NCBI GenBank assembly: GCA_948474755.1
Contig: CAOLHI010000616.1
Span: forward strand, 310,001-374,000
Reading direction: 5' to 3'
DNA: 64,000 nt
Source: Ctenosaura bakeri
Taxonomy: Eukaryota > Chordata > Lepidosauria > Squamata > Iguanidae
Both the position numbers and the translations under genes were made by a program. A model generated the notes under the pieces. The model was not told the origin of the DNA. It made no database searches and saw nothing but the letters and a program-made list of their open reading frames with translations. Below are positions 55,246-64,000 of the stretch, piece after piece. Positions within the stretch are counted from its first letter, which is position 1. Every line of letters starts with the position of its first letter.

Positions 55246-55633
55246 GTCCTCATTAGAGATGGGCCAACTGAATCCTCAAATCCCTGAATCCTCAGCAAGG
55301 ATTTGAGATTCGTGAATCCAAATCCCTTAGCCAAAATAGGCAAACTGAATCTTTCAAATCCACCAACCAAATAGTTTGTTGGAGACCAGGATGCCTGAAA
55401 ACCTGGGAGACCAGGATGTCTGAAAAACTGGGAGACCAGATACACATGGGGAGATGGCAAATAGATGAAGGGTTTTTTTTCTCAGAGTAATAATGACCTT
55501 TGCTAACAATTTCAGAAATTACATTTGGGGTTGTATTCTAAGATATTTAAATTGAACATTTAATATTTAAGTTCAGCATTTGACTGGAAGGTACAGGCTT
55601 GAGATTTCAAGGACAGCTGAAACATTCCTTTGC

Positions 55634-55842
55634 ATGGCTCCCTTGCAAAGCTCTTGCATACACAATTCTGGGCTTTGTAGTTTTACAAGGCATCACAGTC
55701 TGGTGTACCATCAAACTACAAACCCCAGGATGCCATAATCCAGTTTTGACCTGGATTTTCTCTGTACTGTAGTATGTGGCTCTGTTTACTAGGCAGGAAA
55801 ATGTGGCATTAATCCACATTTTCCTGCCTGTATAGAAAGGGC
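55634..55842. mobile_element. Nested fold-back MITE
   Basis: TTCTGGGCTTTGTAGTTTT on the left pairs imperfectly with AAACTACAAACCCCAGGATG on the right. The right end reads TATAGAAAGGGCC, whose complement GGCCCTTTCTATA resembles the ends of the other fold-back families here. The left end is uncertain. It sits inside the 862-bp hAT element. Confidence 0.55.
55791..55829. repeat. Perfect 16-bp stem-loop
   Basis: AGGCAGGAAAATGTGG, a 7-base loop (CATTAAT), then the exact complement. It lies at the right end of the nested fold-back element. Confidence 0.9.
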
Positions 55843-55844
55843 CT

Positions 55845-55980
55845 TCATGTCATTTTCAATCTGGGGAGATCCTGAGGCAAAACTATGACAATTGTACTGG
55901 CCAGATTTCTTCAGAGGGAGGTTTGCCTTTGCCTACACTTTTGCTAAGGCTGAGAGAGTGTGTCTTGCCCAAGATTATCC
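55845..55980 (-). mobile_element. Sauria SINE fragment, minus strand
   Basis: The tail and middle are present (TTCATGTCATTTTCAATCTGG, GATCCTGAGGCAAAACTATG, TTCTTCAGAGGGAGGTTTGCC). It ends at TTGCCCAAGATTATCC, so the tRNA-derived head is missing. This 5' truncation on the minus strand is usual for incomplete reverse transcription. Confidence 0.75.
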
Positions 55981-56123
55981 TTCTTTACCTTGCTTTTTAA
56001 ACCCTTTTTAATAAAAGGATTTGAAAGATTCAAGATTCGTGAGATTTATGGATTCCCAGAACCTCCCAGGGATTCAGATCCAGATTCAGAAAATTCTGGA
56101 TTTGTCCCATCCCTAGTCCTCAT

Positions 56124-56621
56124 ACAGTAAATGTGACCATTTGAAATATGTTTTTCTCATCACAAAGTTCCATCAACTCCTTCTCCTCCGCCACCGCCCT
56201 TTTCTTGGTCTCTGAGGAAAAAAAATTGTTAACAATTTTTGAAATTTCTCCAAAATATTCAGTAAGGGAAGATGAAACAACTATCTCACAGTAAAAGTAA
56301 TAACATCAGATAGATTGTTTGTGTCTTTGCATTCAGTTAGCCTGACCAGTTGTGCATGCTTCGTGTATATACTTAGCTACACAAAGAGGAAAAGACAATA
56401 GTTTTCACACAGAGAAAAGATGAACACAAAGTATTTTTTTTTCCAACTTCACATAACAGTGATGAAAAATAAACATTTGGCATCTCAGTATTGTGCTGGA
56501 GGTGTAATGTCTCAAAAGAATTGGAGAATCCTTAAGATCCTATCTCATCATGCCAGGATGTCTAATCTTGCTGGAATCTGGACAATCATGACATTTCTTC
56601 AGTTCTTAATGATTCTTTATT
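56124..56621. other. Unclassified spacer
   Basis: Nothing recognised between the hAT element and CR1. Confidence 0.4.
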
Positions 56622-57130
56622 AGAATTATAAAGTTGGAATTGACCCTTAAAGCCATCTTGTCCCATTTGCTGCCAGTGTAGGATTTCACTCCTAAGAAAG
56701 CTCCAAGAGGTAGTCATCCAACCTCCAGCACTTTCTGTAGTAGTCTGTTCCTTTGCCAAACAGCTCTTTTACTTGAGAAGTTTTTCCTGATCTTTACCTG
56801 TGATTCCTTGGGCTTTTTTTTTTTTTTAATTATTTGAATCCATTGGTTTGGTTCCCATTCTCTGGACCATCAGAAAACAAGTTCGCTGTTTCATCTTCAT
56901 GATAGTCTTCCAAGCATTTAAAGATGGTTATCATATTACCTCACAATCTTCTCTTCCCCAAGCTAAATATACCCAACTCATTCAATCTTTCTTTATACAT
57001 AGGTTAGTTTCCAGACCTTTTACCGGTACCATCTTTGTCACTCTCTTCTGGACATGTTTCCGCTTATCAATAAACCTATAAAACTGTGGTATTTCTTAAG
57101 CTGCGGACACAGTACTCCAAATGAAGTCTG
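56622..57130 (-). mobile_element. CR1 LINE, 5'-truncated, minus strand
   Basis: This is classical amniote CR1. Plus-strand landmarks, in order from the CR1 3' end, are AGAATTATAAAGTTGGAATTG (the degraded ATTCTATG-type end), CCATCTTGTCCCATTTGCTG, AGAAGTTTTTCCTGATCTTT, TGGTTATCATATTACCTC, CTTCTCTTCCCCAAGCTAAA and CTCTCTTCTGGACATGTTTC. About 500 bases of the element's 3' part remain. Confidence 0.85.
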
Positions 57131-57137
57131 GACAACT

Positions 57138-57215
57138 CATACTTATTTTTATTATTTTATTTCATTTTATTTAAATTCCACATTTCTCCCAATATGAGAC
57201 CCAATGCGGCTAAGG
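57138..57215 (-). mobile_element. LINE 3' tail, minus strand
   Basis: Read on the minus strand: GCCGCATTGGGTCTCATATT, GGGAGAAATGTGGAATTTAA, then (AATAA)n. Same tail type as at 27980-28060. It abuts the CR1 fragment. Confidence 0.7.
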
Positions 57216-58299
57216 CAAAAGCTAGGACCAAAATTACCAGTGTCTTTTAGCACACCATTTTCAATGTTTGTAACTAAACCTTGGAAGAGGCATTTTAATC
57301 TTTTAGAAAGGAAAAAACACACAAATAATAGCCTATTACATAGTTTGTGACTTAATGTAGAGGCCACAGATGAGATAACATGCTCAACAGCAAGTTCTTT
57401 TTTTCTGATTGTAGCACATTGTATTCATCTTGGTCGACTTGATTATAGATTGTGGCCTCATATCATTGGTGGGAACAGAGATGCAATCATGTTCCTGAAT
57501 TAGAATTCCAGACCTGTTATGAGGTCAGTTTCACAGGTTGCCCCAGATGCTGGAATTCTGACTTTGGAATTCAGAATTGAAGAGTTTCCCATACTGATGA
57601 CTTTGCTGATGATAAATAAGAGATCTTCCAAATACATTCGATCTGAACCTTCAGCCATCTATGTCCAGCCCACATCTCTTGACAAGATTTTGCCTTACAG
57701 GCCATTTTTGTCTATTCAGCGAAAATTGGCACTTCCATACTCAACTCTGAATAAGAAAAAAAGTATTTCCTATTGAACATTTATTTTCCTTTGAAGCCTA
57801 GCTTCAGCTCAAAGCACATCTGTCTCAAAAATACATCAAAGATGCACCAGCTTGAGTTCAAGAGGAATTCACGTATGCTATCTATCTAGTCCAAGATTTA
57901 AGGCCCTCAGCATTTTAAGATCTTCTGTCTTTTGAATAGCTTTAAATGTATTTCGTTGGGCTTACTTTTTTTCCTCTGCCTTTTTTTTTTAAAGTTAAAA
58001 GTCCTAGAAGACATACAGTGCAAGGTGCTGTGGTATTTTTTTGAAAAAATGAGGAATAAGAGAAATCCTTGCAGTGGATACATTAGGTGGTTCCTTTGAT
58101 ATACTCAGTGTAATTCAGAATATTCTGTGTGAGTTAATCAGGAATCATGCCAGAAAATTAGCGCTGCAGCATGAATGTCCACCCCTGACTTTAATTTCTA
58201 ACTGGGCAAATGAGAGGTAATAGCAGGAAAGTACACAGAGGAGTAAAAGAGCAAGCCAGCATTTAAGGGAGAATAAGAAAACAGATGGGTGGTTCAAAT
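57216..58299. other. No recognisable gene or repeat
   Basis: Unclassified sequence. Confidence 0.4.
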
Positions 58300-58580
58300 G
58301 AGCAGGATGGGCAGGACAGTTGGCAACAGAATGAGAAGAAGAAATGACAATGTGTGGAACAGAGCTAAAGGGGAGGAGAGAAAATATAGGTGAGGGGAGA
58401 AAATGGCAATGTGCAGGGAGGAGTTGGCAGAAGGAGACAAGCAAGATGGGAAGGAGAGTCAGCAAATGGGTAGGTAGGGAGCAGACCAGGCAGATGGGAT
58501 GTATGAGCCAACAGACAGGAGGACAGAAGAGAAAGTGACATGAAGGAGAAATAGAAAACTGTCTAAACAGGAAGGTAGCA
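58300..58580. repeat. Purine-rich, loosely repetitive tract
   Basis: It is mostly A and G, with recurring GGAGAGA, GGCAATGTG, CAGGGAGGAG and AGACAAG-type words, but no exact period. The complementary 148-codon frame is rich in H, P, L, S and C because of this composition. Confidence 0.6.
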
Positions 58581-59057
58581 GTAGCTGCCACATCTTCTCA
58601 TCACTCTTCTATCCTGCCACCTGACCCATCAGGCTTACCTTGCCTCATGTTAGGGATGATCTTGTTTCATTTCCACCCAGAAGCAAAGCTTCATCTTTAT
58701 AAAGGGGGTCATCAGGCCTGTCAGTGGGGATTTTCTTTTTTCTGCTAGTTTTATTGTTATTCTTCACTGCTGTTATTGATTTTCTTTCTTGTTTTCATCT
58801 GCTTTCCTCAGTATTTCTTTCTCACACTTTGTGTGAATGTGTGCGTTTACTAGTAGGAGTGTTTGAACACTATATTACTGCTAACATCCTTGGGGTCTAG
58901 TATGGACAAGGAAACAAGCTACATATAAACTCAAAAGACCTCATACTCAAGTCGGTAAATCAGTCAATATACCTTGCTATTTCTGCCTTTGACAGTAATA
59001 AAGGGGAAGGGGAGCTCATTGCTATACTGTGTAGAAACTGTCCTCAAGAGTTAATGC
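58581..59057. other. No recognisable gene or repeat
   Basis: Unclassified sequence. Confidence 0.4.
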
Positions 59058-59265
59058 TGGATAAAGATGGAAAGAATGTTCAAAAATATTAGAAAAAAAT
59101 GGTTGAAAGATATTTCTTGAGTGTTGGGAAAACCTGATGAGGAAAACATTGGATGAACAAGAATCTTTATAGTCCAGGACTTATTTTGCACAAAATTTAC
59201 ACAAGAGCTTTTTCTGCAAGAAACAGAATTTTCTTTGCAGAAAATATTTCCCACAGAAATAATTC
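59058..59265 (+). mobile_element. hAT-like non-autonomous element, TAGGGAT family, copy 3, left part
   Basis: It starts CTGGATAAAGATGGAAAG with TGTTCAAAAATATTAGAAAA, which aligns with the reversed end of the element at 14516. TTGGGAAAACCTGATGAGG and ACTTATTTTGCAC also align with 46612-46870. It breaks off at 59265. Confidence 0.5.
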
Positions 59266-59269
59266 CCAC

Positions 59270-59760
59270 CACATTTGTGAGGGTTCGGGGCACAAAACCC
59301 GTGTGAAAGTGGAAAAAACATGATTAAAGCCCCCCAAAAAACACCCCCTCCGAATTCTCCTCCCATTCCTCTCCTGGGTTTCCCTTCTCCCATTTCTTCG
59401 CCAGTGGTCCCAGCTTTTGGAGAGGAGGGTTGAAAAAAGACAACCCAAAAGATTTACCGGTACGTTCCCCTCAGCAAAGAAGAGGGGAGTTTGGGAATTC
59501 TAATTACTTCCAGCAGCCATCTTGAGAAAGGAGGAGTAAGAGAGCACCTGACCAATGAGCAGCCAATACACGGCAGAATGTGCAATCACATGGCAGAAAG
59601 TCCATGCCTTCAGCAATGGGAGGGGGCTTTGCTCACCCAAAGGAAAAAAAATCCATTTTAAATAGAGCCTTGCAAGCCTGGCATGAGGAATGCAAGGGAC
59701 AGGAGGAGGAAAATGCAGGGGAGGCAAGCATGTGCCTTGCAAATAATCAAATTTAAGAAG
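59270..59760. mobile_element. Unclassified GC-richer insertion within the hAT-like element
   Basis: GGTTCGGGGCACAAAACCC, GTGTGAAAGTGGAAAAAAC and a C-rich run (59331-59390) differ from the AT-rich flanks. hAT-like words stop before this block and similar words appear after it, so it was probably inserted there. No terminal repeats were found. Confidence 0.35.
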
Positions 59761-59919
59761 GTCAAACCTGCAAATATGGAGAGAGGACTGTGATGAATTA
59801 TATTTTTAAATTAAATATTTAAATTAAATCAAAAGTCATAATATTAAATTATGAAATTAAATAGTATTAAAATAGTATTATTATTAAATAAGAGGAACAT
59901 ATTATTGAATGATGAAGAC

Positions 59920-60115
59920 AGTGATATTTTCTGCACAAAAATGCTGCAAAAATCATATGTGAGTTTTCTACAGAATAAGTCCCGAAGTGCAGATCCTCTT
60001 CTAAAACTGCTGCAGTTTTCAAACACTTTCTCACAGTGGGAACAAAAATGCTAAAACTACTCACTTCTTTTGAGAACAAAAGAGTTGACAACAAAGAATT
60101 TCACCCCTACTGCTA
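59920..60115 (+). mobile_element. hAT-like element, possible right part of copy 3
   Basis: TTTTCTGCACAAAAATGCTG and CAGAATAAGTCCCGAAGTGC have the style of the hAT-like interiors at 14.1 and 59.2 kb. It may be the right part of the element broken at 59265. The end is not defined. Confidence 0.35.
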
Positions 60116-61494
60116 AATAACATAGATTACTGTAGCAGGGGACAGGGACACTCCTCTCTTCCACCTATGGCCAGGTTAAGAGTCATTTTTGTTTTAATAA
60201 TAGGCTGAATAACATAGCTGAAAAGGATCCTGAAATCTGTGCACAAGACATTGACAGTGTTCTATAATTTAACTTATTAGTGGTTGTAAAATAAGAAGGT
60301 AGCCATCGCCAATTCTGTTTTTACAACGGGTGATGGCAATAACATTTTTTTTCAACAGTCCCTAATTTTTCTGGCCATTTCTTACAACTTAGTTTCTCAC
60401 AGTGCCTCTACATTACTTCACATTACCCTCGAAATGTTCCTTACCCTAGTGAAGTGGATCTAGCAGCTTTATGGAAAACAGTACCTTTATTTGCAAGCAA
60501 AGCTATCTGTCAGTAATAATAGACAACTTGAAACAAGAACCCTAGGTTCCTTGGACAATAATATTTCACATTCTTGGAGGATATTCTACTATTACATTCA
60601 AATTCAAAGGTATCAGGAAAATTGGATTTTAATATGTTCCTATTTGCCTCCAAGTTTCATTCTTGAAGGTAGGACTATGTGTTATATATATTAAATAATC
60701 AGCTGTCAGTGAAACTATCTCTTGCTTTAATATAATCAAATGTATCCTAACATGTCATCCCATTATGGTACGCACTTCCTCATTCCTGTCAGTGGCAAAC
60801 ATTGGTGAGGAAGGACACAAAGTCATGACCATTGGATGAAAACAGGGGAAGAATTTCATTTTTCTACATGTATGTATATATGAGCTCTAGACTTTTAGCA
60901 TGTATATCAAGAAGTACTTCTCTATCAAAAGATTTCATTATGGTCACTAACACAGATGACAGCACAAGCAGGTTGCAAAAATTCATGGGGGATAATGCTA
61001 CTAGTGACTAGTAGTCACAATGTCTTTCAGTATTATCTCCAGTCTTGGAGAATGCTTCTCAGTGCCAGTTGCTGGGAGCTTAAGAAGGGGGGTGTTATCA
61101 TATCTGTGGGTTTCCCATAAATATGTGGACCATACAGGATTTTGGAGTGATCCAGCCTGGATTTTCTTATGATTCCTATTAACATTATTGTTACGTTCAT
61201 AACACACAATTAAATGAGTTTTCTTTTAATAACATCATGTAGAAGACATTGGGCATCCCACCAAATGACTACTGTTTTGATCAGCACTAATTAGAGCTGC
61301 CCTGAAGTTCTGCATAGCTGGTTTGTCTCCCATTTCAATCACAGAAAGTAATCAATCTGTGAAACACACAGGCTCTGTATTCCTTCTGAAGAGCTTTTCT
61401 GTGGCACCTCCCTCAGACTACTGTGTACAAAACCATTCAACTGGTCCCCTGCAGAACTTAGGAAAACAAAGCTGGCAGGGAGTTGGGCTTTACT
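60116..61494. other. No recognisable gene or repeat
   Basis: Unclassified sequence. Small frames only. Confidence 0.4.
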
Positions 61495-61514
61495 TCTCTC
61501 TCTCTCTCTCTCTC
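61495..61514. repeat. (TC)n microsatellite
   Basis: About ten TC units. Confidence 0.9.
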
Positions 61515-62336
61515 CTTTTATCAGTTAGAGTTGCAAATTTGTAAAGTGCCTCAAATTTATGTTTGTATGTTGATTTGATAGATTTTTTTCCTTAAAAGAA
61601 GGAAAGAGATGAACAGAAGGGGGCAATTGTCAAACTCTTCTTTGAACTTCCATGGCCTATTTTGAATTTGCTTTCCCATGACTGCCATCTGCCAAAGGTT
61701 GTCTTTAAACTTTAAAGCTTTTATCTGTGAATTCCACCCTCACACTCCTCAGTAGATCACACAAACTAGAAAGAAAACAAGCAAACCTGCCTCACTTTCA
61801 GGGGTGGCAGTAGGTCTCTCGACAGGAACAGTTTGAAGGAACTGACTGAAAATATTGATCAACAACATAAAGGTCCTCAGAGATGAAGCTGGCTTTCAAA
61901 ACTCTTCTGCTATAAAGGAATATCTTAAGGCTTACCAGCCCACTACTTAGTCTTCTTTGTATCAATGGTCCTGCACCTTCATTTTCAGAGATTGAAGATT
62001 TAAAGTCTCCTTTAGTGTCTGGTTACTGGGAAGAGTGGCATGGCAGCTCAGAAACACTTTCCTTCCAAATAGTTAAAATTTAAGAATGTCAAATTTCCAG
62101 TGGTGAACCTACTATATTTGACACCCGATGCTGATCATTTTTAACACATCATCACAAATTATGTTCATGGAACAAATAATAATGGCCAGAAAATAAATGC
62201 AGACAGTGAACATTTTTTTTATTGAACTTTGTATATATAATCATGTCAGCAAAAATTAATCAATAAATTGACAAAATAAATAAATATTACAGTTTTAAAA
62301 AAAGAAAAAATAATGGATTATTGTGCTTAAATCACA
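61515..62336. other. No recognisable gene or repeat
   Basis: Unclassified. The end (62218-62300) is A/T-rich with TTTTTTTTATTGAAC, perhaps a retrotransposon tail on the minus strand. Confidence 0.4.
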
Positions 62337-62810
62337 TTAATGAATTTTTAACAAAGGCGGGGGGGGGCTTATCCTCTTCCTTTCCTGAACCCAGCCTGGG
62401 TAGCTGGTATTTCTCCCTCTACATATGATGAAAGTATTTTTTTGTAAAATTCTGAGCATCCTTTTGCTCATATTGAAGATTAATCGAACATTCCCATAAT
62501 AATTCCAATAGTCTGTGTCCTGTTTCCTGGGGATTAGAATGTTATCTTGAACATTTCTAATCCATAGGCCATTGTTTTGCTTTCTATATTTGTTGGCAAT
62601 TTTGGTTAGAATTTGAGTGGATCCTATCTCTGTAGCTTGAAACAGCTCTATTGGTATGCCATCTTTTATCTGTGATTTATTTCTCCCAAGTGCCATGAGT
62701 GCAGCTTCTACTTCACTTTCTAAAATAGGAGGTTCATCTTCAAATGGTTCTCCCTTGAATGAACCTTTCATCTCTTGTATATAGTTCTTCAGCTTACTGT
62801 TTCCACCACC
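62337..62810 (-). pseudogene. BovB (RTE) reverse transcriptase remnant
   Basis: The minus-strand frame 62771-62337 reads, in order, EVEAALMALGRNKSQIKDGI, PIELFQATEIGSTQILTKIA, ILIPRKQDTDYWNYYGNVRL and SKRMLRIL. These match the start of the BovB reverse transcriptase (EVxxALxxLGRNKSPGxDGI, PIELFQATE, IPIPKKGD, NYRTIxLISHASKVMLRIL) with many substitutions. WWKQ and AEELY codons are readable just upstream at 62815-62785. The catalytic FxDD region is absent, so only the N-terminal part remains. BovB is the partner LINE that supplies enzymes to Sauria-type SINEs. Confidence 0.75.
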
Positions 62811-63205
62811 TTTTTATCTCTTCTTGTACATGTAGTGTATTTTCCTTCTGGTTGTATAGCATCTTCACTCTTGGTTCAAATTTTCCCCTTGATTTATCAG
62901 ATCTTGCAGACAAGATCTCTAGTTCATTTTGTTGTCATGTTCTATTTCTCTTCATTGATTAGTATAGTTGTTTGCTTTGCTCCTGTGCACAAGTTGTCGA
63001 TCTTTCAGAATTCTGTCCCTATTTCTGTAACCTTTCTTTTTTTTTTTTCCTTTTTGGTCTGTCTTTAATTAGCTATCATCCACTGATACTTCTATTTCTT
63101 TGGGGCTGTAGATAACTGTGTTTTTTGTTTTGTTTGTTTGTTTGTTTTTTGGTTTGTTTTTTGCATTCTTTCCTGGCTTTAGTTCAAAGTTCTTCTGGCT
63201 TGGTA
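62811..63205. other. Possible upstream BovB sequence, too decayed to follow
   Basis: A T-rich (TTTG)n run occupies 63121-63163. The rest may belong to the minus-strand BovB copy but shows no clear coding motif. Confidence 0.3.
63121..63163. repeat. (TTTG)n microsatellite
   Basis: Imperfect TTTG units with T runs at both ends. Confidence 0.85.
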
Positions 63206-63387
63206 GGCCATTTCTGCACTAGACAGTAATAGTGGTATTATTCCACTTTCAACATCCTATGGAATCCTGGGGTTTGCACTTTAGACAGGGTACTTTGAGG
63301 CCCCGCCTTAAATTGCAAACCCCAGGATTCCATAGGATGTTGAAAGTGGAATAATAGCACTATAACAGTCTAGTGCAGAAATGGTCC
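63206..63387. mobile_element. Palindromic MITE, family 1, copy D
   Basis: This 182-bp element runs from GGCCATTTCTGCACTAGAC through CAACATCCTATGGAATCCTG to the mirrored right arm and GTGCAGAAATGGTCC. TA lies on each side (63204-63205 and 63388-63389). It is the best-preserved copy together with copy A, with arms nearly identical over about 80 bp. Confidence 0.9.
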
Positions 63388-64000
63388 TAATTAGGCATTA
63401 CAGTACAAATCTATTTTTACATGGCCTTTAAATTCTGTAGGGATCATTTTCAGCTTGCATTTTGGCAGTGATTGATTTAGTGTTCTTCTTTAGCTTTACT
63501 CTAAGTTTTGATATTTATGGTTCATTGTGCACAATACAGTTCTACTCTTGTTTTTGCAAAGAGAATGGAGCTTCTCCATCTTCTGCTTCAAATTATGTAG
63601 TCTATTTGTAATTTTTACAACTTCACATTTTATTACCATATCGGTTTTAATACATATTCTGTATTCTGTAAGTAATGGGAGAGCTGTAACAAGTCACTCC
63701 TATCAGACCAGTTTGTTTGCCAGACAAACACTACTTTGGAGGAATGTAATATAAAAGGACACCAAAATTCCACAGGAACCACCTCCTTTGGCCCATCCAG
63801 ATATGATTTCCTCGAAAATTGGCATTTCGTGCCAGGATTCATAAATTTTTTCTTTTCTGACTGCTTGCATCACTCACTCAACTGGTGAATTTGGTAAGCT
63901 TCGCTATTGGAAATGTAAGTTTTATGGGTATTTCTAGAAGAGTAGAAAGTGATTCCTGAGAAATTTCTGTGACTTTTGGAATCACTCTTATCTAGTCTTA
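63388..64000. other. No recognisable gene or repeat
   Basis: Unclassified AT-rich sequence to the window end. Confidence 0.4.

Larger units (their letters stand above)
55254..56115. mobile_element. hAT element, 862 bp, with nested insertions
   Basis: It begins TAGAGATGGGCC and ends GTCCCATCCCTA, so the ends are inverted (TAGRGATGGG). The octamer GTCCTCAT lies directly outside each end (55246-55253 and 56116-56123), an exact 8-bp target duplication, the hallmark of hAT transposition. Next to both ends are GAATCC/GGATTC-rich subterminal motifs. No transposase remains. A fold-back element and a Sauria SINE fragment lie inside, so the original element was about 500 bp. Confidence 0.85.

Noticed and set aside
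58145..58591. 148-codon minus-strand frame
   Set aside because: It is the complement of a purine-rich tract, with a biased H/P/L/S/C composition.

Overview
The window looks like a squamate reptile nuclear genome, probably a lizard. The evidence is its repeats: several tRNA-derived Sauria SINEs, one 5S-rRNA-derived SINE whose tail resembles the Sauria SINE tail, a decayed BovB/RTE LINE, many 5'-truncated L2/CR1-like LINEs, one classical CR1, hAT elements and abundant fold-back MITEs. The sequence is AT-rich and CpG-poor, apart from one 643-bp GC-rich insertion. I found no convincing host protein-coding exon, RNA gene or promoter. The window reads as a gene desert or the inside of a long intron. 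Open reading frames are short and either random, low-complexity or remnants of transposons.

Layout. 1-6.9 kb holds unclassified sequence, one minus-strand Sauria SINE and a possible L1-like tail. 6.9-9.9 kb holds the longest LINE, an L2/CR1-like element whose endonuclease and reverse transcriptase are recognisable but frameshifted, with YADN in place of YADD. 10.7-17 kb holds Sauria SINEs and two copies of a palindromic MITE. 17-27.5 kb is sparse. 27.6-34 kb is repeat-dense: LINE tails with a nested MITE, a C-rich LTR-like block, the 5S-derived SINE, a LINE split by a SINE and a 73-nt hairpin. 36.9-42.6 kb holds microsatellites, more LINE and the GC-rich insertion, which splits an antisense LINE. 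42.6-51 kb is mostly unclassified, with SINEs, fold-backs, long microsatellites and a patch carrying an inverted pair of octamer motifs. 53.9-60.1 kb holds several DNA transposons, including an 862-bp hAT element with an exact 8-bp target duplication and nested insertions, then CR1. 62.3-63.4 kb holds the BovB reverse transcriptase remnant and a fourth palindromic MITE.

The most interesting pattern is that three differently built non-autonomous DNA elements have nearly the same ends, roughly GGNCCNTTTCYGCACT. They are the ~184-bp palindrome, a second fold-back family and the 643-bp CpG-rich hairpin-bearing insertion. This suggests they were moved by one transposase source. A second lead is the octamer pair at 50.5 kb, which could mark a conserved enhancer. 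Family names are from recognition only, with no database search, and most boundaries are approximate.
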